Below are positions 7,642 through 17,022 of a stretch of 64,000 nt of DNA, piece after piece; positions within the stretch are counted from its first letter, which is position 1; the number at the start of each line of letters is the position of its first letter. Below the pieces are notes generated by a model. It was not told the origin of the DNA. It ran no database searches and saw only the letters and a list, made by a program, of their open reading frames with translations. The DNA lies in the NCBI GenBank assembly GCA_000696115.1, contig JJOH01000098.1, positions 1-64,000 of the forward strand. Direction: 5' to 3'. A program made the translations under genes and the position numbers. This DNA comes from Streptomyces olindensis. Its GTDB lineage: Bacteria > Actinomycetota > Actinomycetes > Streptomycetales > Streptomycetaceae.

Positions 7642-9593
7642 TGGGTTCCCTCCGGGACGCGGTGGGTGGTGCGCGGTTCCCGTACGCCGTCCAGGACGCC
7701 GGCGTCGGGCGTGGCGAACGGGGCGCCCGAGGTGGCGCGGGCGAAGGCGGTGGCGCCGCCGACGAACGGCACGCGGGCCGAGGTGCGGGCGAGGTCGAGC
7801 GTGAGCTTCGGACGGTCGGCGGGCGGGTCGATGAGGTCCTTGTCGGTGCCCGCGACGATCAGCGCCAGGCGGTGGCCCTTGGGCACGACGTGGTCGGTGG
7901 CCGCCAGGTCGAGGGTGATCGTGTACCGCTTGCCCGGGGTGAGCGGGGCGCCCTCGAGGTCCGAGGCGTGGTTGCCGAGGTCGGCCCAGCCGCGGCTGAC
8001 GACCGTGTAGTCGACGTCGGCGGTCTTCGCCTTCGTCTCCTTGAAGCAGGAGCTGTCGCCGGCGGTGCTCGGACCCCAGCAGGTGCGGTCGGGGAGGGTG
8101 GTGATGCCTTCGCCGGCGTCGGCGTAGTCGCGGATGGTCGCGGGTCCGACGTCCACGAGGACGGCGGAGAGGTGGGCCGTCGGGGTGGAGGGCGTGGCGG
8201 TGACGGTGACCTCGGAGGAACCGGACAGGCGGAGCTCGCGGGTGAGCGGCCCGGTGACGAACCCGGCCTTCTCCGCTGTCGGCTTGTCGATGCTCGCGGC
8301 CCAGTCGCTCTCGCTCAGCGCGGGGTCGTCGGTGAAGGTCTCGGTGCCGTGGCCGCGGTGCAGGCCGAGGGTGCCGACGCCGGCCTGGGTGCCCCGGTCG
8401 GGGCGCAGGGTGGCGGCGCGGGTGCCGCTCGGCGGCCAGGTCCTGGAGGTGTCCCACTGGTCGGGCCGGCGTTCGATGTCGGCCATGGGCTCGCGGTCGA
8501 TGCCGTTGTCGTAGCCCATGAGTTCGTGGTCGAACCAGCGGTGCAGGGTGTCGACCCATTCCGCGCGCCGGAAGTCGAAGGGGTCGACGTGGCCGGTCTG
8601 GGAGAGCCAGATCTTGCGCTCGACGCCGTTCTTCGCGAGGGCGTCCCACCACTGGCCGACGTGCTTCATGCGGACGTTGAGGTCCTGCGTGCCGTGGACG
8701 AGGAAGACGCTGGCCCTGACCTTGCGCGCGGCCTTCACGTAGTCGCGCTCGGTCCACAGCGGGGTCCAGTCGCCGCTGCGCGGGGCGCCGTCGACGAGCT
8801 TGCGCTGCACGGCCCCGCACTTGGCGCGGGCGTCGGGGCTGTTGACGTAGTTCGAGAGCCAGTCGGGGCCGGAGTCGTAGAGCGGGGCGCCCTGCTGGAA
8901 GTAGTAGTCGTACCAGGAGGAGATGGCGCTGATCGGGACGATGGTCTCCAGGCCCTCGACGCCGGTGGCGGCGACGCCGTTGGCGATGGTGCCGTCCCAG
9001 CTCTTGCCGATCATGCCGGTGCGGCCGTTGGTCCAGCCGGCCTGGGCGCGGGTCGTGCCGGTGCGGGTGGTGTAGGCCTTGGCGCGGCCGTTCAGCCAGT
9101 CGACGACGGCCTTCGCGGACTGGACGTCGGAGCGGCCGCCGACGTCGACGCAGCCGTCCGAGCGATTGGTTCCGGCCAGGTCGACGCCGACGAAGGCGTA
9201 GCCGCGCGGTACGAAGTAGTTGTCGTAGAACAGCGGCATCTGGACGACGTCGCCGTTCGCGTCGTACGTCTTCTTCTGGCTCTCGTTGCCGCGCCCGCAG
9301 CAGGAGTAGTACGGGCTGGCGTCCATGATGACGGGGATCTTCCGGCCCTGGCGGGCGGGTTCGCGGGGGCGGACGATGTCGACGGCGACCCGGTCGGCCC
9401 TTCCGTCACCGTCACCGTCGAGTCCGGTGTCCACCCAGACGGCCTCGCGGATGGCGTTCTCGTACGAGTAGACGGGTTCGCTCCCGCGGGGTGCGGCCTG
9501 TGCGGCCGCCGGGGTGAGCAGTGTGGCCATCAGGGCGGCCGTGGCCGCCGTCACGAGCGGTCTCCAGGTCGTGAAGCGCGTGCGTTTCGGCAT
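7638..9593 (-). CDS. Secreted X-Pro dipeptidyl-peptidase / CocE-NonD serine hydrolase
   Basis: This 651-residue protein has a signal peptide (residues 1-33, ending AAAQAA) and the S15/CocE architecture: an alpha/beta-hydrolase core with a cap, then a C-terminal jelly-roll (X-Pro_dipeptid_C) from about residue 430. The nucleophile is the Ser in GMIGKSWDGTIA. DASPYYSCCGRG near residue 95 and FLVHGTQDLNVRM are typical of the fold. It is annotated as Xaa-Pro dipeptidyl-peptidase in many Streptomyces; exact specificity is unproven. It heads a two-gene operon with the M14 carboxypeptidase, and a divergent M1 aminopeptidase follows, giving a local set of secreted exopeptidases. Confidence 0.85.
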   Translation of the reverse strand: MPKRTRFTTWRPLVTAATAALMATLLTPAAAQAAPRGSEPVYSYENAIREAVWVDTGLDGDGDGRADRVAVDIVRPREPARQGRKIPVIMDASPYYSCCGRGNESQKKTYDANGDVVQMPLFYDNYFVPRGYAFVGVDLAGTNRSDGCVDVGGRSDVQSAKAVVDWLNGRAKAYTTRTGTTRAQAGWTNGRTGMIGKSWDGTIANGVAATGVEGLETIVPISAISSWYDYYFQQGAPLYDSGPDWLSNYVNSPDARAKCGAVQRKLVDGAPRSGDWTPLWTERDYVKAARKVRASVFLVHGTQDLNVRMKHVGQWWDALAKNGVERKIWLSQTGHVDPFDFRRAEWVDTLHRWFDHELMGYDNGIDREPMADIERRPDQWDTSRTWPPSGTRAATLRPDRGTQAGVGTLGLHRGHGTETFTDDPALSESDWAASIDKPTAEKAGFVTGPLTRELRLSGSSEVTVTATPSTPTAHLSAVLVDVGPATIRDYADAGEGITTLPDRTCWGPSTAGDSSCFKETKAKTADVDYTVVSRGWADLGNHASDLEGAPLTPGKRYTITLDLAATDHVVPKGHRLALIVAGTDKDLIDPPADRPKLTLDLARTSARVPFVGGATAFARATSGAPFATPDAGVLDGVREPRTTHRVPEGTQ

Positions 9594-9793
9594 GCGCCGG
9601 ACGCTACATCGGTGAACTCCTGTTCAGAAGAGGGCAGCTGACGGACCGGCGTGTCCGGAATCGGCTGATGGGCCGGGAGTCTCATGTCGGCCGAATGGCG
9701 ATCGTGTGACAGCAGAGGCCATGGACATGACCAGGGACACAGGGAGTGAATAGGCTCCGGACAGACTTCGGGACCTACGACTTGGAGCCTTGC

Positions 9794-11314
9794 GTGCACC
9801 GCAGCATCATCGCGCCGGGAGCCCTGGCAGCGGCCGTTCTCCTGCTGGCGATCCCGGCATCGGCCGCTCCCCACTCCCCTGGCGCGCCGGGTATCGGCGA
9901 CCCCTACTACCCGGCCTACGGCAACGGCGGATACGACGTCTCCCACTACGACCTGAGGCTGAAGTACCAGCCGGCGACGGACGAGCTGGAGGGCACGGCG
10001 ACCCTGGTGGCCCGCACCACGCAGGACCTGTCCAGCTTCAACCTGGACTTCCTGCTGGACGTCAGCGAGGTGCGCGTCAACGGGGCCGCGGCGTCGTTCA
10101 CCACCTCGGGCGAGCACGAGCTGGAGGTCACGCCGAAGACGCCGCTGGCCAAGGGCACGCCGGTCACGGTCGTCGTGCGGTACCGCGGGGTGCCGTCGTC
10201 GAAGCAGGCCTACGGCTTCACCAGCTGGCACCGCACCCCGGACGGCGGCGTCGCGGCGAACGAGCCGGAGGCCGCGGCGTGGTGGTTCCCCAGCAACGAC
10301 CACCCGCTCGACAAGGCCACCTACGACGTGTCCGTGCTGGTCCCGGACGGCACCCAGGCCATCTCCAACGGCACGCTGCAGTCGACGAGTTCGCGCCTCG
10401 GCTGGACCCGGTGGAACTGGCGCTCCAACAAGCCGCAGACCACGTACCTGGCCACGCTGGCGGTCGGGAAGTTCGACATCACGACCGGCAGGACCGAGAG
10501 CGGCATCCCGGTCCTCAACGCCTACAGCAAGGACCTGGGCGACCACGCCGGCGCGGCCCGCGCGAGCATCGAGCGCACCGGGGAGATCGCGGACTGGCTG
10601 GCGGAGTACTTCGGGCCGTACCCCTACAACGCGCTCGGCGGGTACGTGCCGAACACCACGACCGGGTACGCGCTGGAGACCCAGACCCGGCCGTTCTACA
10701 GCCCGCGGCAGTTCGCGAACGGGTCGAACGTGTCCCTCGTCGTCCACGAGCTGGCGCACCAGTGGTACGGGGACGAGGTGTCCCTGAAGCGCTGGAAGGA
10801 CATCTGGATCAACGAGGGGTTCGCGCGGTACGCGCAGTGGCTGTGGTCCGAGCACGAGGGCGAGGGCACGGCACAGGAACTCGCGGACTACGTGTACGCC
10901 TCGCATCCGGCGGACGACCCGTTCTGGACGGTGAAGCCCGGCGATCCGGGCCCCGACAACCAGTTCCACATCGCGGTCTACGACCGGGGCGCCCTGGCGG
11001 TGCAGGCGCTGCGGAACGAGATCGGCGACGAGGCGTTCTTCTCCGTCCTCAAGGGCTGGCCCCAGAAGTACGCCCACGGCAACGCGTCGGTCGCCGACTT
11101 CCAGCGGTACGCCGAGGAGGTCTCCGGCAAGCCCCTGGCCGCCCTGTTCGACACGTGGCTGTTCCAGCCGTCGAAGCCGGGGGCGCCGGCGGCCCGGGCC
11201 GCCGCGGTGACGGAGGCGAAGGCCGTGCCGCAGCCGAAGTCGTGGAAGAAGATCGCGGCGACCAACGGGGTGCACGGGCACGCGGAGCGTGGACACGGAG
11301 GGCACGGGCACTGA
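9794..11314 (+). CDS. Secreted M1-family metallopeptidase (aminopeptidase N-like)
   Basis: A 506-residue protein with a signal peptide (VHRSIIAPGALAAAVLLLAI, cleavage near AS-AAP) and the gluzincin site H318-E319-x-x-H322 with the third zinc ligand E341 in NEGFARY. The N-terminal saddle domain (YDVSHYDLRLKYQP) is present. Total length is about half that of full aminopeptidase N, so the C-terminal helical domain is reduced, as in other short secreted actinobacterial M1 proteins. The tail is histidine-rich (HGHAERGHGGHGH), possibly metal-binding. GTG 9794 is preferred because GGAG lies 6 nt before it; an upstream in-frame GTG at 9746 has no usable site. Confidence 0.88.
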   Translation: MHRSIIAPGALAAAVLLLAIPASAAPHSPGAPGIGDPYYPAYGNGGYDVSHYDLRLKYQPATDELEGTATLVARTTQDLSSFNLDFLLDVSEVRVNGAAASFTTSGEHELEVTPKTPLAKGTPVTVVVRYRGVPSSKQAYGFTSWHRTPDGGVAANEPEAAAWWFPSNDHPLDKATYDVSVLVPDGTQAISNGTLQSTSSRLGWTRWNWRSNKPQTTYLATLAVGKFDITTGRTESGIPVLNAYSKDLGDHAGAARASIERTGEIADWLAEYFGPYPYNALGGYVPNTTTGYALETQTRPFYSPRQFANGSNVSLVVHELAHQWYGDEVSLKRWKDIWINEGFARYAQWLWSEHEGEGTAQELADYVYASHPADDPFWTVKPGDPGPDNQFHIAVYDRGALAVQALRNEIGDEAFFSVLKGWPQKYAHGNASVADFQRYAEEVSGKPLAALFDTWLFQPSKPGAPAARAAAVTEAKAVPQPKSWKKIAATNGVHGHAERGHGGHGH

Positions 11315-11490
11315 GAGGCCCGTCCTGACCGGTGTCCCCGGGACGTCGAGGGCGGTGCCGCCTCGCACGCCCCACCCGGTCGCGCAGTAACCGGGCCTGC
11401 CGAAGGCCGCCCCTCGGCTTACGGTGGGCCCATACGCACCGGTCGTACGGGTCCGGCGGCGTGGACAGGCGGCCGACCGAGGAGCCGGAC

Positions 11491-12378
11491 GTGCGGAAGC
11501 TGGCGATCATCGAGGCACCGTCCGTCCTCGGGCTGCGCCCGACGGGTGTCGAACACCTGGCGTCGGCGCTGCTCGGCGCCGGGCTGGCCGAGGCGCTCGA
11601 CGCGGAGGTGGTGGGCCGGGTCGAGCCGCCGCCGTACGACCCGGAGCGCGACCCGGACACCGGGGTCCTCAACCCGGGCGGCATCGCCGTCTGCTCCGCC
11701 GCACTGGCCGACACCGTGGGCGGTGTCCTCGACACCGGCCGGTTCCCGCTCGTGCTCGGCGGCGACTGCAGCGTGCTGCTCGGCAACCTGCTCGCGCTGC
11801 GCCGCCGGGGCCGGCACGGTCTGCTGTTCCTCGACGGGCACACCGACTTCTACCAGCCCTCGGCGGAGCCGGCCGGCGAGGTGGCCTCCATGGAACTCGC
11901 CCTCGCCACCGGGCGCGGCCCGCGCGTGCTGGCCGATCTGGAGGGCCGGGGCCCGTTGGTGCGGGACGAGGACGTCGTCGCCCTGGGGTTCCGGGACGCG
12001 GAGGAGTCCGCGGCGTACGGCATGCAGCCGCTGCCGGACGCGCTGCACGCGATGGAGCTGGACACCGTCCGGGCCCTGGGCGCGGCCGAGGCGGCCCGGC
12101 GCGCGGTCGGGCTGCTCACCGGGGGCGGCGCGGGCGCCGGGTACTGGGTGCACCTCGACGTCGACGTCCTGGACGACGCCGTGATGCCCGCCGTGGACTA
12201 CCGGCAGCCCGACGGGCTGACCTGGCAGGAGCTGGAGACCGTGCTGCGCGCGGCGCTGTCCGGCGGCGGGGCCGTCGGCCTCGACGTGGCGATCTTCAAC
12301 CCGCGCCTGGATCCTGACGGGACGCTCACGCGGCGCCTCGTCGACTGCCTGGTCCGGGCCTTCGACGGCGGGGAGTGA
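11491..12378 (+). CDS. Arginase/agmatinase-family ureohydrolase
   Basis: A 295-residue ureohydrolase-fold enzyme. The manganese-binding motifs are visible: GGDCSVLLGN, LDGHTDFY and HLDVDVLDD. Members hydrolyse guanidino groups (arginine, agmatine, formiminoglutamate); the first motif reads GGDCS instead of the GGDHS of classical arginase, common in broader family members, so substrate is open. GTG 11491 has GGAG 6 nt upstream; an in-frame GTG at 11461 is less likely. It converges on an amino-acid permease across a hairpin terminator. With the basic amino-acid decarboxylase and dimethylargininase further right it suggests local interest in guanidino compounds. Confidence 0.82.
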   Translation: MRKLAIIEAPSVLGLRPTGVEHLASALLGAGLAEALDAEVVGRVEPPPYDPERDPDTGVLNPGGIAVCSAALADTVGGVLDTGRFPLVLGGDCSVLLGNLLALRRRGRHGLLFLDGHTDFYQPSAEPAGEVASMELALATGRGPRVLADLEGRGPLVRDEDVVALGFRDAEESAAYGMQPLPDALHAMELDTVRALGAAEAARRAVGLLTGGGAGAGYWVHLDVDVLDDAVMPAVDYRQPDGLTWQELETVLRAALSGGGAVGLDVAIFNPRLDPDGTLTRRLVDCLVRAFDGGE

Positions 12379-12387
12379 GCCTGCGGT

Positions 12388-12408
12388 GGGGCCACCGGCC
12401 GTGGCCCC
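12388..12408. terminator. Bidirectional terminator hairpin
   Basis: GGGGCCAC and GTGGCCCC form a perfect 8-bp stem with a 5-nt loop between the convergent ureohydrolase and permease genes, 10 nt after the ureohydrolase stop. Confidence 0.7.
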
Positions 12409-12414
12409 GGACCG

Positions 12415-13881
12415 CTACTTCGTCAGCCGGGACAGTTCCTGGTCCGCCGTCCGGGAGACACGGCGGCGCACGCCGTACCAGCCCGCCACCAGCATGATCG
12501 CGATCAGCGGAATGAGCAGGAGCGTCTTGCGGCCGACCTCGGGGTCGTTCCACATCATGCCGAGGCAGGCCAGCAGGAAGGCGATCGTGGCGATCTCCGT
12601 GACCGGGCTGCCGGGCAGCCGGAAGGAGGGCCGGGCGATCAGGCCCGCCTTGGCGCGGCGGACGAACACCAGGTGGCAGATCATGATGATCACCCAGGTG
12701 CTGATGATGCCGAGCGAGGCCACGTTCAGCACGATCTCGAAGGCCTGGGCCGGCACCAGGAAGTTCAGGCCGACGCCGAGCACGCACACGGCGCAGGTCA
12801 GCAGGATGCCGCCGTAGGGGACCTGGCTGCGGTTCATGCGGGCGGTGAACTTCGGGGCCGAGCCCGCCATCGCCATGGAGCGGAGGATCCGGCCCGTGGA
12901 GTACAGGCCCGAGTTCAGTGACGACATGGCGGCCGTCAGGACCACGAGGTTCATCACGTCGCCCGCCGCCGGGACGCCGATCTTCGACAGGACGGTGACG
13001 AAGGGGCTCTCGTCGGCCGAGTAGACCGAACCGGGGAGCAGGAGCGCCAGCAGGACGACCGAGCCCACGTAGAACAGGCCGACCCGCCACATGATCGAGT
13101 TCACCGCGCGCGGCACGACCTTCTCCGGCTCGGCGGTCTCGCCCGCCGCGACACCGACCAGCTCCAGCGCCGCGTACGCGAAGATCACGCCCTGCATGAC
13201 GAGGACGACGGGCATCATGCCGTGCGGGAAGACGCCGCCGTTGTCCGTGATCACGCTCACGCCGGGCGTCTGGCCGCCGACCTCCTGCTGCGTGGCGAGC
13301 AGGAAGATGCCGATGAGCATGAAGCCGACGAGCGTGGCGACCTTGATGATGGCGAACCAGAACTCCATCTCGCCGAAGATCTTCACCGAGATCAGGTTCA
13401 CGGCCAGCACCACCGCCAGCGCGGCCAGCGCGAGCACCCACTGCGGGATGTCGGTGAACATGCTCCAGTAGTGCGTGTAGAGGGCGATCGCGGTGATGTC
13501 GGCGATGCCGGTGGTCGACCAGTTCAGGAAGTACATCCAGCCGGCGACGTAGGCGCCCTTCTCGCCGAGGAACTCGCGCGCGTACGACACGAAGGAGCCC
13601 GAGGAGGGGCGGTAGAGCACGAGCTCGCCGAGGGCCCGGACCACGAAGAAGGCGAAGACGCCGCAGACCAGGTAGGCGATCGCCAGGGCCGGGCCCGCGT
13701 TGTGGAGGCGGCCTCCGGCGCCCAGGAAGAGGCCGGTGCCGATCGCGCCGCCGATGGCGATCATGTTGACGTGGCGGGCCTTGAGGTCCTTGCTGTAGCC
13801 GGCGTCGCCCGCGTCCGCGGGCACCTGGGCCGCGTCAGTGGGGGATGCGGCGGCTGCCGTGTTCACGGCGTCCTTGCTCAC
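12415..13881 (-). CDS. APC-superfamily amino-acid permease (AnsP/GabP-like)
   Basis: A 488-residue permease with twelve hydrophobic segments. The start of the amino-acid permease domain, KDLKARHVNMIAIGGAIGTG at about residues 30-50, holds the conserved glycine-rich unwound helix 1. Other family features are RALGELVLYRPSSGSFVSYA, FAYAALELVGVAAGETAEPE and the ALNSGLYSTGR-like segment. Closest well-known types are L-asparagine and GABA permeases; I recall an L-asparagine permease label for the S. coelicolor counterpart. The start is uncertain: GTG 13881 gives the usual length with GAGAG about 10 nt ahead, while an in-frame ATG at 13938 adds 19 residues. Confidence 0.85.
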   Translation of the reverse strand: MSKDAVNTAAAASPTDAAQVPADAGDAGYSKDLKARHVNMIAIGGAIGTGLFLGAGGRLHNAGPALAIAYLVCGVFAFFVVRALGELVLYRPSSGSFVSYAREFLGEKGAYVAGWMYFLNWSTTGIADITAIALYTHYWSMFTDIPQWVLALAALAVVLAVNLISVKIFGEMEFWFAIIKVATLVGFMLIGIFLLATQQEVGGQTPGVSVITDNGGVFPHGMMPVVLVMQGVIFAYAALELVGVAAGETAEPEKVVPRAVNSIMWRVGLFYVGSVVLLALLLPGSVYSADESPFVTVLSKIGVPAAGDVMNLVVLTAAMSSLNSGLYSTGRILRSMAMAGSAPKFTARMNRSQVPYGGILLTCAVCVLGVGLNFLVPAQAFEIVLNVASLGIISTWVIIMICHLVFVRRAKAGLIARPSFRLPGSPVTEIATIAFLLACLGMMWNDPEVGRKTLLLIPLIAIMLVAGWYGVRRRVSRTADQELSRLTK

Positions 13882-14063
13882 GGTGGATCCACTCTCTGGT
13901 GCGCCCGAGCGGGTCGCGCTCGGCTTCCGGACGTACATAAGGTCTGCGCCCTCGGTAAAGGCACAGACCACGGGGCCACCTTCCCTCACGCCGCGCGGCT
14001 CACGCGGTGGCATACGTCACAGAGCGCTCCTTCTCACATCAGCATCACCCGGTTCGCCTGAGG

Positions 14064-14092
14064 TTTCACAGCACTGGTGAGACAGCGATACT
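14064..14092 (+). promoter_or_regulatory. merR promoter with embedded 14-bp operator copy
   Basis: TTTCAC (14064-14069) and GATACT (14087-14092) are 17 bp apart, and the -10 box is 7 nt before ATG 14100, so the transcript is probably leaderless. The unit CAGCACTGGTGAGA (14069-14082) lies between the boxes and matches the tandem units at 19402-19438. Its 12-mer TCACAGCACTGG (14066-14077) is identical to one there on the other strand. Confidence 0.55.
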
Positions 14093-14099
14093 GCTGCAC

Positions 14100-14816
14100 A
14101 TGACGACCGAGACCGAGCAGCCGACCCTCACGATCGACGAGCTGGCCGCCCGGGCCGGTGTCACGGTGCGCACGGTGCGTTTCTACGGCACGAAGGGGCT
14201 GCTTCCCCCACCGGTGCTCGGTCCCCGGCGCGTGGGGCACTACGGGCGGGAGCACCTGGCCCGGCTGGCGCTGATCGAGGAGTTGCAGCAGCAGGGCATG
14301 ACGCTGGCGGGCATCGAGCGCTATCTGCGGCAGCTGCCGCCGGACGTGAGCGCACACGACCTGGCCATCCACCGGGCCGTGGTGGCCTCCTGGGCGCCGG
14401 ACGCCGTCGGGACGGTCACGCGGGAGGAGCTGGAGCGGCGGGCCGGACGGCCGCTCGGCGACGAGGACGTCGAGCGGCTCGTCGCGATGGGCGTGCTCCG
14501 GCCCGTGGAGGACGGCTACGAGGCCGACCTCGGTCTGCTCCGGCTGGGCGTCGGCCTGCTGGACGTGCCGCTCTCCCAGGAGGCGATCTTCGCGGCGCGC
14601 ACCGTTCTCGTCGAACACACGCGCGCCGCGGCCCGGGAGCTCTCCCAGCTCTTCCGCGGCGAGGTGGCGGAGCGTGACGCCCGGGACGTGCGGTCCCTGT
14701 CCGCGCACATGCACCCGCTGGTGGTGCAGGCGCTCCTCACGGCCTTTCAGCGGTCGCTGAAGGAAGAGCTGGGCGAGTGGCTGACCGAGCCTTCACACGG
14801 ATCAGCCGCGGGCTGA
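14100..14816 (+). CDS. MerR-family transcriptional regulator
   Basis: A 238-residue protein. The MerR winged HTH spans residues 8-78: LTIDELAARAGVTVRTVRFY then GLLPPP, GPRRVGHYGREHLARLALIE and LQQQGMTLAGIERYL. The C-terminal part (80-238) is helical without the cysteines of metal sensors, so it probably binds a small organic ligand. The gene converges on, and overlaps by 15 nt, the fadB-like gene of the fatty-acid operon. Its promoter contains the operator-like unit repeated in front of that operon, so it most likely controls both. Ligand could be an acyl-CoA; this is inference from context. Confidence 0.85.
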   Translation: MTTETEQPTLTIDELAARAGVTVRTVRFYGTKGLLPPPVLGPRRVGHYGREHLARLALIEELQQQGMTLAGIERYLRQLPPDVSAHDLAIHRAVVASWAPDAVGTVTREELERRAGRPLGDEDVERLVAMGVLRPVEDGYEADLGLLRLGVGLLDVPLSQEAIFAARTVLVEHTRAAARELSQLFRGEVAERDARDVRSLSAHMHPLVVQALLTAFQRSLKEELGEWLTEPSHGSAAG

Positions 14817-16988
14817 GTCGCTGAACCGCTCCCCCTGCTCCGCCTTCTCCACCAGCAGCGCGGGCGGCGTGAACCGGTCGCCGTAGCGCTCGGCGAGTTC
14901 CCGCGCGCGGGCCACGAACCCGGGCAGGCCGCCCTCGTAGCCGTTGATGTACTGGAGCACGCCGCCGGTCCAGCCGGGGAAGCCGATGCCGAAGATCGAG
15001 CCGATGTTGGCGTCGGCGACGGAGGTCAGCACGCCCTCCTCCAGCAGCCGGACGGTGTCCAGCGCCTCGGAGAACAGCATGCGTTCCCGCATGTCCTCGA
15101 ACGGGATCCGGTGGCCGGGCTTGGTGAAGTGCTCGCGCAGGCCCGGCCAGAGCCCGGCGCGCCTGCCGTTCTCGTCGTAGTCGTAGAAGCCGGCGCCGCC
15201 GCTGCGCCCGGTGCGGCCGAACTCGTCGACCATGCGGTCGATGACGGCCTCGGCGGGATGGGGCGTCCAGGTGCCGCCGGCCTCCTCGACGGCCCGCTTC
15301 GTCTCGGCCCGGATCTTGCGGGGCAGGGTCAGCGTCAGCTCGTCCATCAGGGACAGCACCTTGGCCGGGTAGCCGGCCTGCGCGGCGGCCTGTTCGACGG
15401 AGGCGGGCTCGATGCCCTCGCCGACCATGGCGACGCCTTCGTTGATGAAGTGCCCGATGACGCGGGAGGTGAAGAAGCCGCGCGAGTCGTTGACGACGAT
15501 CGGCGTCTTGTTGATCTGCCGGACCAGGTCGAAGGCGCGGGCCAGCGCCTCCTCGCCCGTGCGCTCCCCCTTGATGATCTCCACGAGCGGCATCTTGTCG
15601 ACCGGCGAGAAGAAGTGGAGTCCGATGAAGTCGGCCTGCCGCTCGACGCCTTCGGCGAGGGCGGTGATGGGCAGGGTGGAGGTGTTGGAGCACAGCAGCG
15701 CGTCGGGGGCGACGACGTGCTGGATCTCCTGGAACACCTTGTGCTTGAGGGAGGTGTCCTCGAAGACGGCTTCGATGACCGCGTCGCAGCCGGCCAGGTC
15801 CTGGACCTCGGCGGTCGGCGTGATGCGGGCGAGCAGCGCGTCGGCCTTCTCCTGGCTCGTCCGGCCCTTGGCGACGGCCTTGGCGCACAGCTTCTCGGAG
15901 TAGCCCTTGCCCTTGAGGGCGGCCTCCAGGGAGACGTCCTTCAGCACGACGTCGATGCCGGCGCGGGCGCAGGAGTAGGCGATGCCGGCGCCCATCATGC
16001 CCGCGCCGAGGACGGCGACCTTGCGGACCTGGCGCGGCTCGATGCCCTTGGGGCGGTTGGCGCCGGAGTTGACGGCCTGGAGGTCGAAGAAGAAGGCCTG
16101 GATCATGTTCTTCGAGGTCTGCCCGGCGGCGAGTTCCACGAAGTAGCGGGCCTCGATGACCTGGGCGGTCTCGAAGTCCACCTGGGCGCCCTCGACGGCG
16201 GCGGCGAGGATGTTGCGCGGGGCCGGGTAGGGGGCGCCGCCCGTCTGCTTGCGCAGGGTGGCCGGGAAGGCGGGCAGGTTCGCCGCGAACTTGGGGTGGG
16301 CCGGGGTGCCGCCGGGGATCTTGTAGCCCGGCCTGTCCCAGGGCTGCTGGGACTCGGGGTGGGCGTCGATGAACGCCTTCGCCTTGGCGAGGAGTTCCTC
16401 GTGCGTGTCGGCGACCTCGTCGACGAGGCCGTTCTCCAGGGCGCGGCGCGGGTTGTACTGGGTGCCCTGGAGGAGGACCTTCAGCAGCGCGTCGGCGATG
16501 CCCAGCAGGCGGACCGTGCGGACGACGCCGCCGCCTCCGGGGAGCAGGCCGAGGGTGACCTCGGGGCAGCCGATCTTCGAGCCGGGTGCGTCCAGGGCGA
16601 TCCGGTGGTGGCAGGCGAGGGCGATCTCGTAACCGCCGCCGAGGGCCGCGCCGTTGAGGGCGGCGACGACGGGCTTGCCGAGGGTCTCGATGCGGCGCAG
16701 GTTCCGCTTGATGGCCATGCCGCCGTCGAACAGCTCCTGGGCGGTCTCAGGGGTGACGCGGATGAGGTCGCGCAGGTCGCCGCCGGCGAAGAAGGTCTTC
16801 TTCGCGGAGGTGATGATGACCCCTCGGATGGTGTCCTTCTCGGCCTCCAGGCGGTCGGTGACGGCGGCGAGGGAGTCGCGGAACGCCTGGTTCATGGTGT
16901 TCGCGGACTGGTTCGGGTCGTCGATGACCAGGGTGACGAGGCCGGTGCGGTCCTGTTCCCAGCGGATGGTGGTGGACTCAGTGCTCAT
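14802..16988 (-). CDS. Bifunctional enoyl-CoA hydratase / 3-hydroxyacyl-CoA dehydrogenase (FadB/FadJ-like)
   Basis: The alpha subunit of a bacterial fatty-acid oxidation complex, 728 residues. Residues 10-200 form the crotonase domain, with catalytic glutamates in GGGYEIA (Glu121) and CPEVTLG (Glu143) and the oxyanion loop FFAGGDLRD. Residues 323-345 (VAVLGAGMMGAGIAYSCARA) start the NAD-binding domain of the dehydrogenase; GLHFFSPVDKMPLVEII carries its catalytic His, followed by two C-terminal helical domains. It hydrates enoyl-CoA and oxidises 3-hydroxyacyl-CoA. Third gene of an operon, 34 nt after the thiolase; RBS GGAGGTGC precedes ATG 16988. Confidence 0.93.
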   Translation of the reverse strand: MSTESTTIRWEQDRTGLVTLVIDDPNQSANTMNQAFRDSLAAVTDRLEAEKDTIRGVIITSAKKTFFAGGDLRDLIRVTPETAQELFDGGMAIKRNLRRIETLGKPVVAALNGAALGGGYEIALACHHRIALDAPGSKIGCPEVTLGLLPGGGGVVRTVRLLGIADALLKVLLQGTQYNPRRALENGLVDEVADTHEELLAKAKAFIDAHPESQQPWDRPGYKIPGGTPAHPKFAANLPAFPATLRKQTGGAPYPAPRNILAAAVEGAQVDFETAQVIEARYFVELAAGQTSKNMIQAFFFDLQAVNSGANRPKGIEPRQVRKVAVLGAGMMGAGIAYSCARAGIDVVLKDVSLEAALKGKGYSEKLCAKAVAKGRTSQEKADALLARITPTAEVQDLAGCDAVIEAVFEDTSLKHKVFQEIQHVVAPDALLCSNTSTLPITALAEGVERQADFIGLHFFSPVDKMPLVEIIKGERTGEEALARAFDLVRQINKTPIVVNDSRGFFTSRVIGHFINEGVAMVGEGIEPASVEQAAAQAGYPAKVLSLMDELTLTLPRKIRAETKRAVEEAGGTWTPHPAEAVIDRMVDEFGRTGRSGGAGFYDYDENGRRAGLWPGLREHFTKPGHRIPFEDMRERMLFSEALDTVRLLEEGVLTSVADANIGSIFGIGFPGWTGGVLQYINGYEGGLPGFVARARELAERYGDRFTPPALLVEKAEQGERFSDSARG

Positions 16989-17022
16989 GTGGAGGTGCTC
17001 CGTGTGATCCGTCGGGAGGGGG